64,000 nt of DNA, from NCBI RefSeq assembly GCF_037811135.1, contig NZ_CP149130.1, positions 1,050,501 to 1,114,500 on the forward strand, given 5' to 3'. Positions within the stretch are counted from its first letter, which is position 1; each line of letters opens with the position of its first letter. This document shows positions 1 to 7,335 of this stretch, in pieces. The notes below the pieces were generated by a model that was not told the DNA's origin, ran no database searches, and saw only the letters and a list, made by a program, of their open reading frames with translations. Both the position numbers and the translations under genes were made by a program. This DNA comes from Aeromonas rivipollensis. Its GTDB lineage: Bacteria > Pseudomonadota > Gammaproteobacteria > Enterobacterales > Aeromonadaceae.

Positions 1-926
1 AGGGCTCTGGACTTGAGTTGGGATCCTTGGCCGAACCAGGCCGAATCGAGGCGATAATCCTGACTACGGGCGCGGCGATGGTGATCCACATATTCCGTCA
101 CCGCATTGACCAGACCCCAGGCGGTATTTTGGGAACTGGCGAGATCCGAGCCCATGCCCGCGCCTTGATAGAGTTCGTGGAGCTGTTGGACCGGACGGGT
201 GAGGATGATTTGGTTATCGGCATCCAGCGGTTGGGCCAGCAGATCGCTAAAGAAGCGCAATGCTTCTTCTGGCGCGACAGGACGCTGCGCCAAGGCCTTG
301 GTCTGTGACTTGAACTCATCCCAGTGAGAAAGCCCTAGCCCCAGCGCCTCTTTCACTGCAGCAGCATCGAACTGAGTGGAATGGGGGACCTTGATAGCGC
401 CAGTGCTATCCCGTAGCGCCATTTGGAGTGTGTTGTTGCAGACCACCCGTAGCGAAGTGAACTGGGCAGTAGTACAGAGGGTGCCATCACAACTGGTGGC
501 GAGCAGCAGATAGGATTTCACTACGTCCCTACCCTTAAGCTTCATATCCTGGCCGGTCTTGGCCAGTGCCCACAGCTTGCGACCGCCCTTGAGCGAGCCC
601 GCCGTCTCTAATTCAAATCCACCAACTTCCACCAAGTCTTGGTAGAAGTGCAGCACCTCGTGGGGTTGCACCACGTTGTAGCGCCGGGAGACTACAGAGA
701 GGGGCTCCAGATTATCTGAGCGGTAGAGCACCTTACTGTCGGCATAGGGGCGGATATGCAGGGCATCGGAGGCGACATTAAACATCACGTCGCTCTGCTC
801 AATGGTCCAATTCATCCCGGCAGCTTGTAGCCAGATATCAAGAGATTGTTGTGAGGGCAAGATATTGCCGAGGCCATGCCACGGAGTCAGGCCGGTGTAG
901 GCCATGGTGTCGATCAGGTGTGCCAT
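1..926 (-). CDS. DUF932 phage/plasmid-like protein, C-terminus cut by window edge
   Basis: The minus strand from the ATG at 926 gives about 308 open codons that run off the left edge, so the C-terminus is missing. Segments such as MAYTGLTPWHGLG near the N-terminus, SLKGGRKLWALAKTG and YLLLATSCDGTL match the layout of the DUF932 (TIGR03299) family, common on plasmids, prophages and islands; its molecular role is not known. A GGAG ribosome-binding site sits 8 bases before the start, and a hairpin with a T run lies just upstream. It is the only gene between the edge and the 3' end of tRNA-Arg, which suggests island DNA. The family call is from motif memory, not a search. Confidence 0.8.
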   Translation of the reverse strand, partial: MAHLIDTMAYTGLTPWHGLGNILPSQQSLDIWLQAAGMNWTIEQSDVMFNVASDALHIRPYADSKVLYRSDNLEPLSVVSRRYNVVQPHEVLHFYQDLVEVGGFELETAGSLKGGRKLWALAKTGQDMKLKGRDVVKSYLLLATSCDGTLCTTAQFTSLRVVCNNTLQMALRDSTGAIKVPHSTQFDAAAVKEALGLGLSHWDEFKSQTKALAQRPVAPEEALRFFSDLLAQPLDADNQIILTRPVQQLHELYQGAGMGSDLASSQNTAWGLVNAVTEYVDHHRRARSQDYRLDSAWFGQGSQLKSRA

Positions 927-942
927 AGGGATATCTCCAATG

Positions 943-970
943 AAAAAGGGACTGCACAGAGCAGTCCCTT
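943..970 (-). terminator. Terminator-like hairpin in the leader of the DUF932 gene
   Basis: A perfect 10-bp stem (946-955 with 961-970, 5-base loop) is followed on the minus strand by five T residues, then directly by the ribosome-binding site and ATG of the DUF932 gene. It could end transcription coming from the tRNA side or act as an attenuator of the DUF932 gene. Confidence 0.6.
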
Positions 971-1058
971 GGATAGGTTCATGGAGGTAACATATATCTG
1001 AAAATGATTGTAATGAGTCTTATTTCTTATTTGTGCTGGGTGCCTATACCTTGTTGGC

Positions 1059-1082
1059 TGTGGTACCCCGTGTGGTACCCCG
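1059..1082. repeat. Tandem 12-bp repeat TGTGGTACCCCG (two perfect copies)
   Basis: TGTGGTACCCCG occurs twice back to back (1059-1070 and 1071-1082) between the DUF932 gene and the tRNA-Arg 3' end. Each copy contains the palindrome GGTACC. Its position at the presumed island/tRNA junction fits a recombinase or excisionase arm site, but that role is inference. Confidence 0.6.
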
Positions 1083-1095
1083 AGCCCAAAACGAC

Positions 1096-1130
1096 CAAGG
1101 GGTTAGCATCATGACGATGCTAACCCCTTG
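1096..1130 (-). terminator. Strong hairpin downstream of tRNA-Arg
   Basis: A 15-bp perfect stem (1096-1110 with 1116-1130) with a 5-base loop starts 8 bases past the CCA end of the tRNA. On the minus strand it is followed by GTCGTTTTGG and preceded by an A-rich stretch; on the plus strand it is followed by TTTTG. It is probably the terminator of the tRNA-Arg transcript and may work in both directions. Confidence 0.7.
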
Positions 1131-1137
1131 TTTTGTA

Positions 1138-1215
1138 TGGCGTTCCCGACTGGAGTCGAACCAGTGGCCTGTCCCTTAGGAGGGGACCGCTCTATCCTGC
1201 TGAGCTACGGGAACC
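1138..1215 (-). tRNA. tRNA-Arg(CCT)
   Basis: The minus strand folds as a complete cloverleaf: acceptor GGTTCCC paired with GGGAAC(G), D-arm with AGCTCAGCAGGATAGAGC, anticodon stem GTCCC/GGGAC with loop CTCCTAA (anticodon CCT, reading AGG), T-arm ACTGGTTCGACTCCAGT, and an encoded CCA (1138-1140). The 3' end faces the DUF932 gene, the usual orientation for an island or prophage integrated at a tRNA. Confidence 0.95.
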
Positions 1216-1226
1216 TTGTGGCGGGC

Positions 1227-1255
1227 ATTATACAAGAAGCATTGTGCTTTTAAAC
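1227..1255 (-). promoter_or_regulatory. tRNA-Arg promoter
   Basis: On the minus strand a perfect TATAAT -10 box (complement of 1227-1232) is followed by the GC-rich discriminator GCCCGCC, typical of stringently controlled stable-RNA promoters. A weak -35 (TTTAAA-like) lies about 16 bases upstream. Confidence 0.65.
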
Positions 1256-1264
1256 CCTTGATTC

Positions 1265-2419
1265 CTATTCCAATACGGCCAGATCACCGATTTGGACATT
1301 AAATGGCGAATATTTGTTCTGACTGCTGATGATGGCGCCATCCTCGAACACCTGCACCACCTCGAACAGGCCGTCGGCGGGGTTGCGCATCACCCTGGAC
1401 TTGCCATAGGGGTCGATGAAGTCGGCGCTGTGCTGGACTCGGAACTGATCCCCGAGCTTGACCCCGTTGCGACGCCCCAGACTGATGTGGGGGCCCCGTT
1501 CGTGCTGGGCGACGATGCGGGCGGTGACGGGGGCGCAGGCGAGCTCGGCGATGATGTCCTGGGCCGCTTCCTTCAGTTGGTAGCTCACCTCCTGGCCGTA
1601 GCTGGACTGCCAGAACTGGCCGCTGTTGCTGCCTACCTGCTCCCGTCTGGAGAAGGTCCAGTTGGCCCGACCCTGATACTCCTTGCGCCCGAGCAGGCTG
1701 CCGTTGATGCCGTCGAACAGGTAGAGCTGCATGCGGAAGTTGCGGATCGGGTCTTCATACCAGCTGGTCAGCTGGTTGCCCTGGGGCTCGAGGGAGAGAT
1801 CGTCGATGCTGCCGAGCACCAGATACTGGCTGTCGGTGCGCAGGCTCAGGGCCTTGATCTCCTCGAGGGCGCTGCGATCCCCCTGCTGCAGGTGGAGCGG
1901 GTCGATGCGCAGGTTCTCGTCCAGCCACTGGCGGGCGACCACCCCCTGGGGCGCCGCCGCCAGGGTCTCGAACAGGCGGCGGGAGAGATCCGCCGGCATG
2001 TCGTCGAGGGCGCCGGTGCTCGCCTGATCCGGGTAGCGCATGCGCAGGCGTACCAGCGTCAAATCCTTGGCGTAGTGCTGGGTCTGGCAGATCTGGCGCT
2101 CGGCCTGGATGTCGGCCACCAGGGTGATGTACATGCGGCCGTTGCGCACCTCCTCGCGCTTGAGGCGGTACTGGCGGATGTCGCCGCCGGAGCGGATCTG
2201 GATCTGCTCCGAGCGCAGGCTGCCGTTTTCCAGGCGCTGGATGCTGGAGACGGACGCGCCGCTGGCCAGCAGGGCCTGGCGCAGCGCATCCCGGGTCGCC
2301 TGCTCGCGGGCATAGACCTCGTCGCCTCCCAGAATGGCGGCACTGCCCTGCGCCTCTATGAGCTCGGCGCGGGCCGACAGACTGGCCAGCAGCAGGGTTG
2401 ACAGCAGCACAACTTTCAT
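1265..2419 (-). CDS. flgT: FlgT, flagellar H-ring protein
   Basis: 384 residues with a signal peptide (MKVVLLSTLLLASLSARA). The mature protein begins ELIEAQGSAAILGGDEVYAR, typical of FlgT, which forms the H ring around the LP ring of sheathed or Na+-driven flagella in Vibrio and Aeromonas and helps assemble MotX/MotY. The C-terminal part (GVKLGDQFRVQHSADF) fits the FlgT C-domain. A longer reading starts at a GTG at 2428, but AAGGTG sits 7 bases before the ATG at 2419, so 2419 is preferred. It is divergent from flgO-flgP; the three act at the same outer-membrane ring. Confidence 0.9.
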   Translation of the reverse strand: MKVVLLSTLLLASLSARAELIEAQGSAAILGGDEVYAREQATRDALRQALLASGASVSSIQRLENGSLRSEQIQIRSGGDIRQYRLKREEVRNGRMYITLVADIQAERQICQTQHYAKDLTLVRLRMRYPDQASTGALDDMPADLSRRLFETLAAAPQGVVARQWLDENLRIDPLHLQQGDRSALEEIKALSLRTDSQYLVLGSIDDLSLEPQGNQLTSWYEDPIRNFRMQLYLFDGINGSLLGRKEYQGRANWTFSRREQVGSNSGQFWQSSYGQEVSYQLKEAAQDIIAELACAPVTARIVAQHERGPHISLGRRNGVKLGDQFRVQHSADFIDPYGKSRVMRNPADGLFEVVQVFEDGAIISSQNKYSPFNVQIGDLAVLE

Positions 2420-2704
2420 AACGTACACCTTGAATAGATGAACCCCTCTTGCGCCCCAGGGGGCGGGTGAGCGGCTTCATGGACACTGGCCTGGTTTGCA
2501 CCGGGTGCGCAAATAAAAGCAAGATCCATGCCTTGTTCCGGTGAAAGAGTGCGCGGCTCGCCGCATTTCCCGATCCCAGCCTCTTTATTGGCGCCGTCCA
2601 GGGCCCTCTGGCGGATCATCGGGCGATCCTTGGCGCATTCCCGTCTCAAGTGTTGGCCGCTGCGACCGATAACAAGTCAGGTGTAGATACAGGAACAGGT
2701 ATCC

Positions 2705-3325
2705 ATGAACAGAATTATCACGGCGCTGGCAGTTGCGCTGGCGCTGGCCGGCTGCGGCTCGGCCGACCCCATCAACCGGGAGCAAGGGGATCCCCGGCAG
2801 GCGGCCAAGGGGATGGAGCTCAACTGGCTGGTGGCCCGCATGACGGATCAGCTGATGGAGCGCAAGTCTCTCACCACCCTGAGCGAGCCCATCGCCGTCG
2901 CCTCCTTCGTCGATCTCGACACCCTGAAGGACACCAACTGGATGGGTTTGCAGATCGAGGAGAGCTTCATCTACGAGCTGAACCGGCGTGGGGAAGTAGT
3001 GGTGGACTTCAAGACCACGGGCAGCATTCAAGTGACCCCCAGTGGCGACTTCGTGATGAGCCGTAACTACCGGGATCTCTCCGCCCGTCTGCCCATCTCC
3101 CGGATCCTGACCGGCACCTTCAGCCGCAATCAGCAGGGGATCCTGGTCAATGCCCGGATCATCGATCTGCGTACCAAGATGGTGGAGACCACGGCCCAGA
3201 GCCTGATCCCGCAACAATATCTGTCCGGCGCCAGCAACTCCTTTGGCCGGGCATCGGTCAACCGGGGTTACCTGATGCGGGGCGGCCAGAGCACGTCCGG
3301 CCATCTGGTCAACCTGACCCCTTGA
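2705..3325 (+). CDS. flgO: FlgO family outer-membrane lipoprotein
   Basis: 206 residues with a lipoprotein signal peptide (lipobox LAGC at about residues 14-17). The body (MELNWLVARMTDQLMERKSL, then VASFVDLDTL and RILTGTF) matches the FlgO domain. In Vibrio, FlgO and FlgP are outer-membrane lipoproteins needed for full motility and stability of the sheathed flagellum. It is followed 13 bases later by flgP, so the two form an operon, divergent from flgT. No sigma-54 or sigma-28 promoter could be placed with confidence in the 285-base divergent region. Confidence 0.88.
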   Translation: MNRIITALAVALALAGCGSADPINREQGDPRQAAKGMELNWLVARMTDQLMERKSLTTLSEPIAVASFVDLDTLKDTNWMGLQIEESFIYELNRRGEVVVDFKTTGSIQVTPSGDFVMSRNYRDLSARLPISRILTGTFSRNQQGILVNARIIDLRTKMVETTAQSLIPQQYLSGASNSFGRASVNRGYLMRGGQSTSGHLVNLTP

Positions 3326-3338
3326 GGAGTAGAGAGCG

Positions 3339-3764
3339 ATGAAAATCTTGTTGGGTTGCCTGATGGCAATGTTGCTGACGGCGTGCAGCGGGAACCGGGT
3401 GGTGAATTACGACGTGGGGGAGAAGCCAGATGACTTCCCGGTGCTCAAGGCGGTGGGCTACGCGGTGATCGACATCCAGCCCGGCCCCTCCCAGTCGGAG
3501 AAGATGCTGCAGGCGATCCGGGCGTCCAAGATGGATGCCTACCGGGAGCTGGCGGAGCAGCTCAACGGCCAGCAGGTGCGCGGCCAGAGCAGCTACAAGG
3601 ACTTGACCCAGACCTCCAACTCCCTGGATGTGTCTGTGGCCGGCATGGTGCGCGGTGCCCGTGTGGTGGCGACCTATCCCCGTGGCAACACCTATGCCAC
3701 CGAGCTGGAGCTCGATACCCGCAACCTCTATCACCTGAACCAGCTGATGGCCGGTCAGTTCTAG
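3339..3764 (+). CDS. flgP: FlgP flagellar lipoprotein
   Basis: 141 residues with lipobox LTAC (about residues 13-16) after a short signal peptide. AVGYAVIDIQPG and KMDAYRELAEQLNGQQV match the FlgP/LPP20 family, an outer-membrane lipoprotein of the flagellar basal region. AGGAGTAGAGAGCG precedes the ATG. The last 39 coding bases and the following 21 bases occur again immediately downstream (3786-3845), so the gene ends in a tandem duplication. Confidence 0.88.
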   Translation: MKILLGCLMAMLLTACSGNRVVNYDVGEKPDDFPVLKAVGYAVIDIQPGPSQSEKMLQAIRASKMDAYRELAEQLNGQQVRGQSSYKDLTQTSNSLDVSVAGMVRGARVVATYPRGNTYATELELDTRNLYHLNQLMAGQF

Positions 3765-3855
3765 CGCCAGAAGCAGGACTCCATCCTCTGTCACCTGAAC
3801 CAGTTGATGGCCGGTCAGTTCTAGCGCCGGAAGCAGGATTCCATCCTCTGTCACC
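3726..3855 (+). repeat. 60-bp tandem duplication of the flgP 3' end
   Basis: Copy 1 is 3726-3785 (the last 13 flgP codons including the stop, plus 21 bases), copy 2 is 3786-3845, and a 10-base third start is 3846-3855. Copies 1 and 2 differ at 4 of 60 positions. Copy 2 still reads LCHLNQLMAGQF then stop in the flgP frame. Confidence 0.95.
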
Positions 3856-3885
3856 CTGGCTGGCAAGTTATGAGCCAGCCGACAG

Positions 3886-3928
3886 GGACAACAACAAGGC
3901 GAGCCATGGGCTCGCCTTGTTGTTGTCC
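3886..3928 (+). terminator. Long-stem hairpin after flgP
   Basis: A 20-bp perfect stem (3886-3905 with 3909-3928) with a 3-base loop; its 3' arm is T-rich (CTTGTTGTTG) but no free T run follows. It is likely the flgOP terminator. The rest of the gap to 4163 holds the flgP tail repeat and the pheA terminator; I see no gene there. Confidence 0.6.
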
Positions 3929-4112
3929 GGGGGCAGGACGGGGATTGGCGCCCCGTCAGCGTGAGTCTGGGGCCCGGTTGGCGGCCCAAGTCGTATACCT
4001 GGAGTGAACGCTGTTAGCTTGTCGTTCAGTTTTTCCGAACGCCCAGTCGGGTGGACTGGGGTGGCCGATGGCGGTCAATGTGGCTGTGGCGCCTCCTGCA
4101 GAAGCTGGGAGG

Positions 4113-4147
4113 CAGAAAAGAGAGAGGCGAGCTTGATGCTCGCCTCT
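4113..4147 (-). terminator. pheA terminator
   Basis: A 10-bp stem AGAGGCGAGC/GCTCGCCTCT (4123-4132 with 4138-4147) is followed on the minus strand by CTCTTTTCTG, 16 bases after the pheA stop codon. Confidence 0.75.
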
Positions 4148-4163
4148 TGCCGTTCGGGGCGAC

Positions 4164-5336
4164 TTAGCTGCCCATCAGTACCGGCGGCACTGCGGTCGGC
4201 TTGACGTCTTCGCTCGGGTAGCAGCCCAGCACCTTGACGTAGCGGGTGATCTTGGTCAGCTCCAGCAGGGCGGCCTGCATCTCAGGGGTCTGCAGGTTGG
4301 CGGAAACATCCAGATAGAACATCTCTTCCCAGGGGTTGCCCTGCACCGGACGGGATTCCAGCTTGGTCATGTTGATCTCGTGGCTGCGCAGCACCAGCAG
4401 CGCCTCCACCAGGGAGCCCGGCTTCTGGGAGGTGGACATGATGAGGGTGGTCTTGGCCGGGATCTGGGGCGCCACGTCGATGGGCTTGCGCGCCACCACG
4501 ATGAAGCGGCTGTAGTTCTCCTTCTGGTTGGCGAGCTGCTCGGCCAGCACGTCCAGTCCGTAGAGTTCGCCGCCGGCGGCGCTGCCGATGGCGGCCGCAT
4601 CCGGGCTCCCCAGCTCCTTCACCTTCATCATGGCGCTGGAGGAGGAGTCGCAGATCTCGTGGCGCGCCCCTTCCAGCTTGCTCAGATAGTGGGAGCACTG
4701 CTGGAACACCTGGGGGTGGGCGTAGAAGGTCTTGATGCGGGACAGCTCGGTGGGCACGGCGGTGAGGATGCAGTGCTCTATGGGGTAGGTCAGCTCACCG
4801 ACGATGGAGAGGGTGGTGTGCTGCATCACGTCGTACACCTCGTTGATGGAGCCCGAGCTGGTGTTCTCGATGGGCAGCACCCCGAAGGCGGCGCGCCCCG
4901 ACTCCACTGTGTCCAGCACCTCGCGGAAGTTCTGGCAGTTCACCTCTATCACCTGATCCTTGTAGCGGGCCAGGTACTTGCGGGCGGCGAGGCTCGAATA
5001 AGAGCCGCGCGGTCCCAGGTAGGCGACGCTGGTCATGGGCTCCTGCTGCTGGGGGTTGAGCAGGCTCTGCAGGTAGGCCTGCTGGGAGAGCACGGAGTCT
5101 TCGATGATGGTGTGGTAGATGCGGGTGATGTACTGGGCATCCAGTCCGAGTGCACGCCCCTTCTGGATCAGGGCAACCAGCAGGTCCTGCTCCCGTTGGG
5201 TGTCGCGGATGGGACGGGGATTGGCCTGCTTGGCTCGGGCAACCTCGATGCTGAGGGTCTTGCGCCTGGCCAGCAGGGCGAGCAGCTCCTGATCCAACTG
5301 GGTGATGTCTTGTCTGATCTCGTCGAGCGTTGCCAT
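4164..5336 (-). CDS. pheA: Bifunctional chorismate mutase / prephenate dehydratase (P-protein)
   Basis: 390 residues, close to the 386 of E. coli PheA. An AroQ chorismate mutase domain (about 1-95, with RRKTLSIEVARAK) is followed by the prephenate dehydratase domain (about 105-285, starting VAYLGPRGSYSS) and a C-terminal ACT domain with the GSLVEALLVL and ESRPVQGNPWEE motifs that bind Phe for feedback inhibition. It converts chorismate to phenylpyruvate in Phe synthesis. It is preceded by a Phe-rich leader peptide and attenuator, so it should be controlled by Phe-tRNA supply as well as by allostery. Confidence 0.97.
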   Translation of the reverse strand: MATLDEIRQDITQLDQELLALLARRKTLSIEVARAKQANPRPIRDTQREQDLLVALIQKGRALGLDAQYITRIYHTIIEDSVLSQQAYLQSLLNPQQQEPMTSVAYLGPRGSYSSLAARKYLARYKDQVIEVNCQNFREVLDTVESGRAAFGVLPIENTSSGSINEVYDVMQHTTLSIVGELTYPIEHCILTAVPTELSRIKTFYAHPQVFQQCSHYLSKLEGARHEICDSSSSAMMKVKELGSPDAAAIGSAAGGELYGLDVLAEQLANQKENYSRFIVVARKPIDVAPQIPAKTTLIMSTSQKPGSLVEALLVLRSHEINMTKLESRPVQGNPWEEMFYLDVSANLQTPEMQAALLELTKITRYVKVLGCYPSEDVKPTAVPPVLMGS

Positions 5337-5374
5337 GGTGGTTCCCTATCCAAATCTTCTGTGGTGGTTGCTGC

Positions 5375-5401
5375 AAAAAAAAGCCTCCGCTGGGGGAGGC
5401 T
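5375..5401 (-). terminator. pheA attenuator terminator
   Basis: On the minus strand a 7-bp stem AGCCTCC/GGAGGCT (arms 5395-5401 and 5382-5388) is followed by a run of eight T, between the pheL stop and the pheA start. This is the terminator arm of a translation-coupled attenuator. Confidence 0.88.
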
Positions 5402-5445
5402 CGATTCGTCTTTGCTTTCTGTTGATGCGACGACAGGGCCTTCCC

Positions 5446-5493
5446 TTATGAGGGCCGGATAAACGAGAAAGCAAAGAAGAATGGTGTGTGCAT
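5446..5493 (-). CDS. pheL: pheA leader peptide PheL
   Basis: A 15-codon reading frame on the minus strand encodes MHTPFFFAFSFIRPS then TAA, with five Phe residues out of seven at positions 5-11. This parallels the E. coli PheL peptide ([15 protein letters not shown]). AGGA lies 7 bases before the ATG. Ribosome stalling at the Phe codons when charged tRNA-Phe is scarce should favour the antiterminator over the hairpin at 5375-5401 and allow pheA transcription. Confidence 0.93.
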   Translation of the reverse strand: MHTPFFFAFSFIRPS

Positions 5494-5664
5494 GATCTTG
5501 TCCTGAAGGTAACGTCATAACCATTAAGGGATTTGGCACGCCGATGCAAGTAAAACTTGCCCGGGGGCGTTGAACGGGGCAGGGTAGATGGTCGGGATCC
5601 ATGGCCGAATAAGTGCCACACCGGTCCCGTTTTTTTCTGGTCAATGAAGAGGGGAGACGAGAGG

Positions 5665-6261
5665 ATGGCGATTATCTTCGATCTGGGACGGGTGGTGGTG
5701 AGCTGGGATCCGGTCGGCATAGTGCGCTCGGTGAGAGGGCCGGATGGCGCCGAGGCCCTGGCGGAGCTGCTGTTCAACCACCCGGACTGGCTGGAGGTGG
5801 ACAGGGGCACCCTCTCCCTGCACGCCATGGCCCGCCAGGCAGAGGAGCGCACCGGCTTGCCTATGGCACAGAACCTCGCCATCTTGCAGGCGGTGCCCGC
5901 CTCCTTGCTGCCGGATCCCGCCATGGTGGCGCTTATCGAGGCGCTGTACAGTGCCGGTCACCGGCTCTACGCCCTCTCCAACATGGGCCATGCCAGCATC
6001 GACTGGCTGGAGCAGCAGGAGTTCTGGCGCTTCTTCAGCGGCAAGGTGGTGTCGGCCCGGGTACGGATGCTCAAGCCCGAGCACGACATCTACCGCTATC
6101 TGCTGGTGTCGTTCGACCTCAAGGCCGGGGAGTGCCTCTTCATCGACGACAGCCCGGCCAATGTGGCGGCGGCCCGGGCGCTCGGCCTGCAGGGCATGGT
6201 GTTCACCGACGCCCCCGGGTGCCGCCGGCAGCTGGTCGAGCAGGGATGGTTGCCCGCCTGA
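5665..6261 (+). CDS. HAD-family hydrolase, YihX-like
   Basis: 198 residues. Motif I is IIFDLGRVVV (nucleophile Asp; the usual second Asp is Gly, as in YihX), motif II is YALSNMG, the motif III Lys is in RMLKPEHDIYRYL and motif IV is CLFIDDSPANVAAARALG. This is the IA (YihX/epoxide-hydrolase-like) branch; E. coli YihX dephosphorylates glucose-1-phosphate, but the substrate here is unknown. Upstream ATGs at 5644 and earlier exist, but the family normally begins a few residues before motif I and GGGGAGACGAG precedes 5665. It is a single gene between pheA and the LarE-like gene. Confidence 0.85.
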   Translation: MAIIFDLGRVVVSWDPVGIVRSVRGPDGAEALAELLFNHPDWLEVDRGTLSLHAMARQAEERTGLPMAQNLAILQAVPASLLPDPAMVALIEALYSAGHRLYALSNMGHASIDWLEQQEFWRFFSGKVVSARVRMLKPEHDIYRYLLVSFDLKAGECLFIDDSPANVAAARALGLQGMVFTDAPGCRRQLVEQGWLPA

Positions 6262-6410
6262 GGGGGAAGGGGCCCTTCGCCGGGCCCGGATAAAAGGGAT
6301 CTGATTTGCATCTTGAGCGAATAAAGAACAACTTTGTCCCCATTCTTTAAGTGTCTATTCAGCTTTGTCATCGCAAAATAACATCCTATTCATCATCCGG
6401 AGCCGTTGTT

Positions 6411-7241
6411 ATGGATGCCAATGTAGTCGCGCTGAATCGGGGATACGATCAGCTTTTTCAGGCCAGGGAACAGAGGCTCATCAATACCCTGGCCGGTTAC
6501 GGCGAACTGCTTGTCTCCTTCTCCGGCCGTCTGGAGTCCTGCTACAGCATGGATCTGTGCCGGGCCAGCGGGGTCCGCTTTCGGGCCATCACCCTGGACA
6601 ACCCGACCCTCAGCCGCCAGTCGGTGGCCAGGGCTCAGCGCTACTGCCGACATTACGGCATTCCCCACCAAGTGCTCAAGACCGACGAGATGATCTTCAG
6701 CGCCCACCTCGGCCACCTCGCCGAGGTGACGGATCCGGTGCGCTACCTCTGCCAGCAGCTCGAGCATGGCGACGGCCCCCCGCTGCTGATGTCGGCCTCG
6801 ACCGAGGAGAGGCGGGAGTATCTGCGCCGCTTTCACAGCCTGCCGGCCAATACCCTCTGGATCTTTGCCGAGCAGGGCATGACCAACCGGGACTTTCGCT
6901 ATGGCTTCCACAAGCGGCAACTGGCGCTGTGGGGAGAGGTGGGAGAGGCTTGCCTGAGCCGGCGGTTTACCGATGTTGCGTCCCTGGATCGGCGCCACCT
7001 GCGCATGGTCGACATGGCCGAGCAGATGCTGTTCGACATGGGGTTGGGCGGGGCCCAGGTCTTCTTCCATACCCTGGGAGACAGAGCCACCACCCTGGCG
7101 AGAATTCGGGTGCCTGAACGGCTGAGGGCCCTGGTGTTCGACATGCAGCCGAGCATCCAGAAGGCGCTGCAGAGCGCCCAGTTCGATCTGGTGACCCTGG
7201 ACATGGTATCGGGGGAAGATCCCCAGCTACTGGTCATCTGA
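6411..7241 (+). CDS. LarE-like PP-loop family protein with degenerate PP-loop
   Basis: 276 residues. The overall plan follows LarE (ATP-dependent sacrificial sulfur transferase of nickel-pincer cofactor synthesis): ELLVSFSGRLES (31-43) at the PP-loop position, FRAITLDNPTLSRQS, and C-terminal EACLSRRF with Cys181, then RRVEQAE-like RMVDMAEQMLFDMG, LARIRVP and FDLVTLDMVSGE. LarE has SGGVDS and donates sulfur from a Cys in an ACLASRF-type motif. Here the loop is SGRLES, so ATP/adenylation chemistry may be lost, and the RC..C motif is reduced to DPVRYLCQQL, while the sulfur-donor Cys is kept. No larB or larC is nearby. The ATG at 6411 has CGGAG upstream; an in-frame ATG at 6351 is less likely. 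Function is unknown. Confidence 0.7.
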   Translation: MDANVVALNRGYDQLFQAREQRLINTLAGYGELLVSFSGRLESCYSMDLCRASGVRFRAITLDNPTLSRQSVARAQRYCRHYGIPHQVLKTDEMIFSAHLGHLAEVTDPVRYLCQQLEHGDGPPLLMSASTEERREYLRRFHSLPANTLWIFAEQGMTNRDFRYGFHKRQLALWGEVGEACLSRRFTDVASLDRRHLRMVDMAEQMLFDMGLGGAQVFFHTLGDRATTLARIRVPERLRALVFDMQPSIQKALQSAQFDLVTLDMVSGEDPQLLVI

Positions 7242-7335
7242 TCCCGGCCTGGCCCGTAACGTGAGTCGGGTCATAGGCAAGGGCAGCCCGACTCTTTATA
7301 CTGCTCCCTCTGCATCCCTATCGAGTCATGAGCCC

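Noticed and set aside
1292..2401. 369-codon plus-strand reading frame opposite flgT
   Set aside because: It is the mirror of the high-GC flgT gene; no recognisable domain, and flgT has signal peptide and family motifs.
2420..2704. Sigma-54 promoter candidate TGGCCTGGTTTGCA between flgT and flgO
   Set aside because: The GG to GC distance is 8 bases rather than 10, so it does not fit.
2585..3304. 239-codon minus-strand frame opposite flgO
   Set aside because: Shadow of flgO in a high-GC gene; no ribosome-binding site and no domain.
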